Below are positions 8,121 to 12,500 of a DNA stretch of 12,500 bases, piece after piece; position 1 is the stretch's first letter; each line of letters opens with the position of its first letter. Origin of the DNA: Leishmania martiniquensis. Taxonomy: Eukaryota; Euglenozoa; Kinetoplastea; Trypanosomatida; Trypanosomatidae. The stretch spans positions 65,001 to 77,500 of the forward strand of contig NC_090156.1 of assembly GCF_017916325.1 (NCBI RefSeq), in the 5' to 3' direction. The notes under the pieces were generated by a model. It was not told where the DNA came from. It made no database searches and saw only the letters and a list, made by a program, of their open reading frames with translations. The translations under genes and the position numbers were made by a program.

Positions 8121-8717
8121 TCACACGGGGGCGGTTACGCATGAGAGACGGGCAAAGAGAAAGAGGCAGCGACAGACGCGCAGAACCTTGCGTGCGCGTA
8201 AGGCCTCGGGAAGGGGTAAGGCTCACTCGCAGGGACATACAGGCGCGTTTCCGCGCGCTGCTCGCCTCGGGTGCCTCTGAGTACGCTGGCCAGGCTTGGC
8301 CCCAGTGCCGCATAGCACCGCCCTCCCTTTCCCTCGCGCAACGCGCAACTGATGCGCAGCCATCGCCTCACGCTCTTTTTCTTTCGTCGCCCTTCATCAC
8401 TTGGTGCACACCCTTCGGATTCGCAGCTCTTTGGGCATGCCACGTGCGCTAAGGGCACCACTGATGGTCTTTCCCAATCACAACGCTCTCTTACGCAGCC
8501 TCCCATCTCTCCCCCTCCCCGCCTTGCCTGTGTGGGAACGCCGTGGCCGAAGTCGTGCCGCTACTTCGCCCGTGATGTGTGTGTTTGTGTTCCCTCTCCG
8601 TCTTTCGCGCCTCCCTCGACCTTCCCTCTCGACAACACCTTCCCCGTCTCTGGCACACCCCCATCACACGTACACGATGAGCACGCCTGCTTCCGTCACC
8701 TTTCTGTGTTGTAAGAA
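8121..8717. other. Intergenic region between vault and ARM-like genes
   Basis: About 600 bases without a convincing gene: 3' UTR of the vault gene, followed by pyrimidine tracts at about 8497-8525 and 8590-8648. Open frames here give Ser/Pro/Arg-rich translations with no recognisable pattern. Confidence 0.6.
8591..8681 (+). promoter_or_regulatory. Candidate spliced-leader acceptor for the ARM-like gene
   Basis: A pyrimidine-rich run (about 8591-8648) is followed by its first AG at 8680-8681, 37 bases before the ATG at 8718. Using this site removes an out-of-frame ATG at 8677. An upstream alternative is the AG at 8551-8552 after the tract at 8497-8525, which would keep upstream ATGs in the leader. 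Confidence 0.4.
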
Positions 8718-10310
8718 ATGCTGCACGAGGTAAACATAGGCACGTCCGACACTGCCCCCTCCGGCCACGGTGTCGACGAGGCAACCACGCAACGGCAACC
8801 TCCCCCACTCTCTGTGGTAGAAGAGCATGTGCAGCGCATACGGTTGGAGCTGTGCGGGCAGCGCCACCCACCCAGCGGCTACGCATCACGCGTCACGATT
8901 CCCTCCACGGCAGCCGGACTGGCTCGCGCTGCGGTATTGGTCGACCTGCTAGACCAGGTGCGCTACTGGGCCGTCGAAGAGGCGACCACTTTCAGAGAGG
9001 AGCCAAGTCGTCTTGCCGAGACGGAGGCTCCTGAGGCGGTGATCGCCTCTCTCTGCAGCCAGCGGCCGCAGCTCGTGGCCCAGGCATTGCGTGTGCTGCA
9101 GCCCATGTTGAGACACCACCAAACTGCTTACGAGACGCGTCGCGTGATGGCCGATGTCTGGGCGCACCGGGAGCTGGTCAATTCGGCAGTGTCATCGCTG
9201 GAGGGGCGCGACCCGCTGCTGGCCATGCTGGCGGAGGTCTTGGAGCAGCACAAAGGCATGATACCGGTGCTCGTCGAGGGACTCTCCACCGCCACCGCAG
9301 CGCTCGTGCAGGAAGGAACAGCGTGCCTAGGCTCCGCAAATTACGAGCTGGACGGCGGCGCATCCTGGTGTCATCGAATTGGGCCGCTCGTCGCCGCCCT
9401 CCATGAGACGACGCTGATCTACCAGGCGGAGTCCGCCATGCGACGTTACCCGGACACGGCGCCACTGCAGGCGGAGGGCGTCTCCTTCTGCGCCGCCCTC
9501 GTGGACCTTCCGTGGCCCTTCGAGGCAGAGGTCGACGACGAAGGAGAGATCCCCACATCGCTTGCTGACATCGTCGCCCACAGCGACGGCGTGCTTGATG
9601 CACTTCAGGCAGCCCTTCGCCGCCACCGTCAGCACTCCCAAATTTGTCGTGGCGTGCTACACGTATGGCGTGTGTGCGCACAGCACCCGGCGAATCGAAT
9701 AGCGCTCCTTCAGCACAGCGCGTACGCCTGTGCCCTGCAGCAGTTGCGGGAGATGGGGCCCTGCAAGGTTGGCGTCTGGCGGGAGATCGCGGAGACAGTC
9801 GGGTACTTCATTCCGCTGCTGGATGTCCTTCAGCGCCGCACCTTAGCCCTAACCCTGCGCGAGTTGCTGCAGCGCCACCCGGCGCTGGAGGTGCTGGAGC
9901 TCACTTTGGCGCTCCTGCTATCGCTACTGATGGTTGTGGGCAGTCGTCAACGCGGCAGTGGCGGCAGGAGTGGCGACGCGTTTAACATGTACGCCATGTA
10001 CCCTAAGCCGCCGGAAGTTGCGCTGTCACCTAACTCGAAAGGTATTACCGGTGTCCCGCGACCCCGCGGGTCAGAGGTCGTGCTGCGTCTCAGCCCCCTT
10101 CAATGGCATCCCGCGCGAGACCACCAGCACGGCGGCACATCAAGTGCAGACGGAGATACGTGGAGCTTCCTGCTGGAGCGTTGCGCGATGCCGCAACTGG
10201 CGGATGGGCTGCTCCAGTATTTCAGCCACTGTGAGGCTATGGATGCGGAGGACGCTGCCGACGTGGGTCGTGTGTGCAGCTTAGCCGAAGCGGTTCTCGG
10301 CTTCTTCTGA
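8718..10310 (+). CDS. Conserved-looking helical protein, ARM/HEAT-like, function unknown
   Basis: 530 residues, TGA stop. The start is well fixed because an in-frame TAA lies two codons upstream (8712-8714). After a Pro/Gln-rich N-terminal tail (about 1-35), the protein is a run of amphipathic Leu/Ala-rich helices, e.g. RPQLVAQALRVLQPMLRHHQ, DPLLAMLAEVLEQHKGMIPV and SLADIVAHSDGVLDALQAAL (about 281-300), then ICRGVLHVWRVCAQHP and NRIALLQHSAYACALQQL. Paired helices with a small residue or Asn near the turn, and the ending in NRIALLQHSAY-type segments, suggest armadillo or HEAT-like repeats used as a protein-binding scaffold. A Leu-rich segment at about 389-408 could be scored as a membrane helix but fits a buried repeat helix better. 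A Gly/Ser/Pro-rich stretch (about 410-470) precedes a final helical part. No catalytic motif is seen. The coding call is firm; the fold is moderately supported; the role is unknown. Confidence 0.75.
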   Translation: MLHEVNIGTSDTAPSGHGVDEATTQRQPPPLSVVEEHVQRIRLELCGQRHPPSGYASRVTIPSTAAGLARAAVLVDLLDQVRYWAVEEATTFREEPSRLAETEAPEAVIASLCSQRPQLVAQALRVLQPMLRHHQTAYETRRVMADVWAHRELVNSAVSSLEGRDPLLAMLAEVLEQHKGMIPVLVEGLSTATAALVQEGTACLGSANYELDGGASWCHRIGPLVAALHETTLIYQAESAMRRYPDTAPLQAEGVSFCAALVDLPWPFEAEVDDEGEIPTSLADIVAHSDGVLDALQAALRRHRQHSQICRGVLHVWRVCAQHPANRIALLQHSAYACALQQLREMGPCKVGVWREIAETVGYFIPLLDVLQRRTLALTLRELLQRHPALEVLELTLALLLSLLMVVGSRQRGSGGRSGDAFNMYAMYPKPPEVALSPNSKGITGVPRPRGSEVVLRLSPLQWHPARDHQHGGTSSADGDTWSFLLERCAMPQLADGLLQYFSHCEAMDAEDAADVGRVCSLAEAVLGFF

Positions 10311-10801
10311 CGCCCTTCTCCCCTTTCCATAGCATCGAGCGAGCCCATCTCATGCTCAGCCGCACACGTGCCACTGCCCCCGCTCTCGCATAGACACGTG
10401 ATCGAGGGCCAAAGCAACCCTCACCCCCCCCTCTCTCCCGGGTACTCATGAGAGGGTGGTGGCGTCGGCATCACCATCACTGTGACGGCTCGCTGCAGAG
10501 CGCGTTGTGTGCACAGCAGCAGGTCTCAAAGGCGTAGGAAGATGAAGGCACACACTCATGCATACACCTGTGCTATCGTACGATGGTACAGTACCAGTAA
10601 GAACACGCACCGCGCCATGCGCGCCTGCACTTACTCGGCGTATTTCACTCTTTCCTCCTCCACACGTCCTACCAACGATGTTGCGTGCACACGCACGAGA
10701 TATTCTATTGACTCATCCCTTAGCAGTGGCACCACTCCGCTCTCACCGATCAATTTTTCTCTGACAAATAGTCCTTTACGGGCGCCGTCACACACAGAGC
10801 G
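10311..10801. other. Intergenic region between ARM-like and EF-hand genes
   Basis: About 490 bases with no convincing gene. It contains a C-rich run near 10421-10440, the 3' UTR of the upstream gene and pyrimidine tracts at about 10646-10675 and 10751-10762. It is somewhat less GC-rich than the flanking coding sequence. Confidence 0.55.
10751..10771 (+). promoter_or_regulatory. Candidate spliced-leader acceptor for the EF-hand gene
   Basis: A short T-rich tract (CAATTTTTCTCTGAC) is followed by AG at 10770-10771, leaving a 30-base leader without an ATG before the start at 10802. A stronger tract at about 10646-10675 with AGs at 10698-10699 and 10722-10723 is an alternative. Confidence 0.4.
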
Positions 10802-11266
10802 ATGGGCGCTCTGTCGGAGCAGCAGCTCATTCGTGCGTCTCTGCAGTTCCTACTGCTAGACCAGGACTCGGACGGCTTCATCCGCAGCGATGAGCTGGGG
10901 ACCTTCCTGCGCGCTATCGGGCTCTACCCGTCGCAGAACGACATTGCGGGTTACATCGCCCTCGTTGACCCCGGGAAGCAAGGGCGTGTGTCGCAGGAGC
11001 GCGCGCTGGAGCTTTACGAGAAGCTCTACCCACAGCGCACCACCCTTGAGGAGCTCCACGCGGCACTCAAGATCTTGGACGACGACGCCGACGGCTACCT
11101 TACCACGGCGCAGCTGCGGCACGCCCTTGTCAACCTTGGCACCCGCCTCTCGCAGGAGGAAGCGGAGGAGGTATTGCGTGACGTGGAGAAGGACGATGAT
11201 GGCATGATTATGCTAGAAGACATCATCCAACTGCTCATGGCCACCGAGAGCGAGGAGTACCTGTGA
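10802..11266 (+). CDS. Calmodulin-like EF-hand protein
   Basis: 154 residues, close to the 149 of calmodulin, with four EF-hand units in two lobes. Loop 1 (residues 20-31, DQDSDGFIRSDE) is canonical: Asp at 1, 3 and 5, Gly at 6, Ile at 8, Glu at 12. Loop 2 (56-67, DPGKQGRVSQER) lacks acidic residues at 3 and 5 and has Arg at 12, so it should not bind calcium. Loop 3 (93-104, DDDADGYLTTAQ) is good except for Gln at 12, which should weaken binding. Loop 4 (129-140, EKDDDGMIMLED) has Glu at 1 and Asp at 12. The segment LRHALVNLGTRLSQEEAEEV closely follows the third linker of calmodulin. It is therefore a divergent calmodulin/troponin-C-type protein, possibly a light chain or calcium sensor bound to a target, not calmodulin itself, which is nearly invariant. 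The start is the first ATG after the likely acceptor. The partner is unknown; there is no signal peptide or N-terminal acylation-cysteine pattern (MGALSEQ begins with Gly2, so myristoylation is only conceivable). Confidence 0.9.
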   Translation: MGALSEQQLIRASLQFLLLDQDSDGFIRSDELGTFLRAIGLYPSQNDIAGYIALVDPGKQGRVSQERALELYEKLYPQRTTLEELHAALKILDDDADGYLTTAQLRHALVNLGTRLSQEEAEEVLRDVEKDDDGMIMLEDIIQLLMATESEEYL

Positions 11267-11749
11267 GGAGGAGAGGGGACGGAGGCAGGCACGCAAGGCC
11301 ACGTGTGTGCGCGTGTGCCTCTCTAACTGGCGCTCTCCCGCCTCTCCTCACCACCACCATAGCCTCGCTTGCGACGCTCTTGTACAAAAGTCTTTCCATA
11401 GCCTCCCTTCCTCGCCTGCTGTTCGACTGAAGGCGGCCAGCACAGGCACGCAGACCAACTTCTCGATCAATCACCTCCCTCCCCCGCTACCCACTGTCGT
11501 CCCGGTGCCCCCACCCCTCCCCGCCCCTGCCTGGATGACGAGGGCGCCGCGCTACGCCCCGCCGTCACGCCGCCTTCCTTGTGTCCCTCCTCTCCTCTCG
11601 TGCACATGTGTCTCTCGCACTATCGCAAATTCGTCCCTCGTGCCACCACCCCTCCCCTCCCCACGCACACACACACGCTCATCAGCTCGACATACGAAGT
11701 GGCCACCGCAAAGGAGAAGCAGCGGCACCGCCATCACAGTGTGCAGGCC
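11267..11749. other. Intergenic region before the Arp6 gene
   Basis: About 480 bases, strongly pyrimidine-rich on the + strand (for example about 11468-11530 and 11571-11600), with a short CA repeat at 11666-11676. A 238-codon open frame starting at 11307 runs through it but overlaps the Arp6 gene in another frame and has a Pro/Ser/Arg-rich translation, so it is not called. Confidence 0.6.
11636..11685 (+). promoter_or_regulatory. Candidate spliced-leader acceptor for the Arp6 gene
   Basis: A C-rich pyrimidine run (about 11636-11662) and a short CA repeat precede AG at 11684-11685. No ATG lies between that AG and the start codon at 11750, giving a leader of about 64 bases. Confidence 0.4.
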
Positions 11750-12500
11750 ATGCCGCGCGTGCAGTTATTCATTGACAATGGGGGACACAGCATCAAGGCT
11801 CTCTATCTTCCTGCCTCGACTGGCACTAACAGCAGTGCTGCAACGGCGCATGCCTCAACACGTACAAGCGGCTCCACGCATGGAGAGGCAGCAGCGACGG
11901 CCAGTACTCTCGCGCCTGCACCCAAGGTGCTCGTCGTCCCGAACTGCGTGGGGGCTGCTGTATATGCTGGCACCGGTATCATGGGGGACCAACTCGATCG
12001 CCTGCCGCATTACCACGGCCTAATGGTGCGTCGTCCGGTGGACCGCGGCTTCATTGTAGATGCCGGCCTGCAGGCGCGCGTGTGGGAGCACGTGCTGCAG
12101 CACTTCTCCATCGAGTCAGAGGAGGAGGTGGATGTGTGGCTGACAGTTCCCTTTGGCGCCCCCAAGGCAGTAGCACAACTACTCTGGCTGCTGTGCACGC
12201 GCAGTTTTCGGTTCGGCTCCGTGACGGCCGTGAGCAGCAGTTTCATGAGCCTCATCGCCTACACCTTTTCTAGGAGCACATGCGCCTCCTCCAGCGCTGC
12301 CCGCAAGCGCCCCCGTACCACGGACAACACCGATGCGTCAGAGTCGATCGGCGGCTCTGGCAGCAACATCACCAGCGGGGGCGTGGCCGTGATGGTGGAT
12401 GTCGGCTTCTCCGCCACCACTGTCGTGCCTTATATAAATTATCTTCCGGTGCAGAGCTCCATTGTGCGCCTCGACGTCGGCGGTAAAGTGCTCACGAACA
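11750..12500 (+). CDS. ARP6: Actin-related protein 6 (Arp6) homologue, N-terminal 250 residues (3' truncated by window)
   Basis: The frame is open from the ATG at 11750 to the window edge with no stop. It carries actin-fold landmarks in the Arp6 version: phosphate-1 strand LFIDNGGHSIKAL (6-18), VVPNCVG (62-68; Arp6 proteins have IPNC here), PVDRGFIVDAGLQARVWEHV (96-115), VWLTVPFG (129-136), FRFGSVTAVSSSFMSLIAY (153-171), phosphate-2 strand VMVDVGFSATTVVPY (214-228) and VRLDVGGKVLTN (239-250), the last nearly as in animal Arp6. In yeast and animals Arp6 is a subunit of the SWR1/SRCAP complex, which loads histone H2A.Z into nucleosomes. Two low-complexity inserts are present: an Ala/Ser/Thr-rich one at about 21-58 and a Ser/Gly-rich one at about 176-210 that contains RKRPR, a possible nuclear signal. 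The start is the first ATG after a candidate splice acceptor. The family call rests on the IPNC-like and VGGK-type segments; another Arp is less likely. Confidence 0.85.
   Translation, partial: MPRVQLFIDNGGHSIKALYLPASTGTNSSAATAHASTRTSGSTHGEAAATASTLAPAPKVLVVPNCVGAAVYAGTGIMGDQLDRLPHYHGLMVRRPVDRGFIVDAGLQARVWEHVLQHFSIESEEEVDVWLTVPFGAPKAVAQLLWLLCTRSFRFGSVTAVSSSFMSLIAYTFSRSTCASSSAARKRPRTTDNTDASESIGGSGSNITSGGVAVMVDVGFSATTVVPYINYLPVQSSIVRLDVGGKVLTN

Noticed and set aside
9847..9856. Telomere-like CCCTAACCCT
   Set aside because: It lies inside the coding sequence of the ARM-like gene and is less than two repeat units; chance.
9882..9942. Possible transmembrane helix in the ARM-like protein
   Set aside because: The Leu-rich segment is flanked by similar amphipathic helices, contains Glu at its start, and fits a buried solenoid helix better.
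10446..10453. Palindrome CTCATGAG between the ARM-like and EF-hand genes
   Set aside because: Eight bases only, no repeats of it nearby; expected by chance.
11307..12023. 238-codon open frame on the + strand before and across the Arp6 start
   Set aside because: It overlaps the well-supported Arp6 frame, and its translation is Pro/Ser/Arg-rich with no domain pattern; it is a by-product of GC- and pyrimidine-rich DNA.

Overview
This window looks like nuclear DNA from a trypanosomatid protozoan, most likely Leishmania or a close relative such as Leptomonas, Crithidia or Endotrypanum. The reasons are: six long intronless genes all on the + strand; very GC-rich coding sequence with G/C-ending codons; intergenic gaps of about 0.5 to 1.2 kb full of pyrimidine tracts, (GT)n/(CA)n tracts and AG dinucleotides, as expected for spliced-leader trans-splicing coupled to polyadenylation; and eukaryote-only protein families (major vault protein, Arp6, EF-hand). 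No promoter, operon-type ribosome binding site, tRNA, rRNA, CRISPR array or transposase gene was found. The genus is an inference from style, not from a marker gene.

Layout, all + strand: (1) 1-996, the C-terminal part of a CHAT-domain protein whose two catalytic positions are replaced; (2) 2216-4354, a multidomain protein with a beta-rich N-terminal region, leucine-rich repeats and what looks like a C-terminal globin-like domain; (3) 5205-8120, a major vault protein of 971 residues with a low-complexity insert before the shoulder domain; (4) 8718-10310, an alpha-helical protein with ARM/HEAT-like character and no clear assignment; (5) 10802-11266, a calmodulin-like EF-hand protein with one intact and three degenerate calcium loops; (6) 11750 to the right edge, the N-terminal 250 residues of an actin-related protein 6 (Arp6) homologue, with no stop inside the window.

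The genes do not form an obvious pathway. In trypanosomatids neighbouring genes share a polycistronic transcript without being functionally linked, so no joint role is inferred. In five of the six genes (the first has no start in the window) the chosen ATG is the first ATG after a plausible spliced-leader acceptor. The most interesting points are the globin-like domain fused to leucine-rich repeats, the catalytically dead-looking CHAT domain, and the insert-bearing vault protein. All family calls come from reading the translated sequence by eye; no database or structure search was run.
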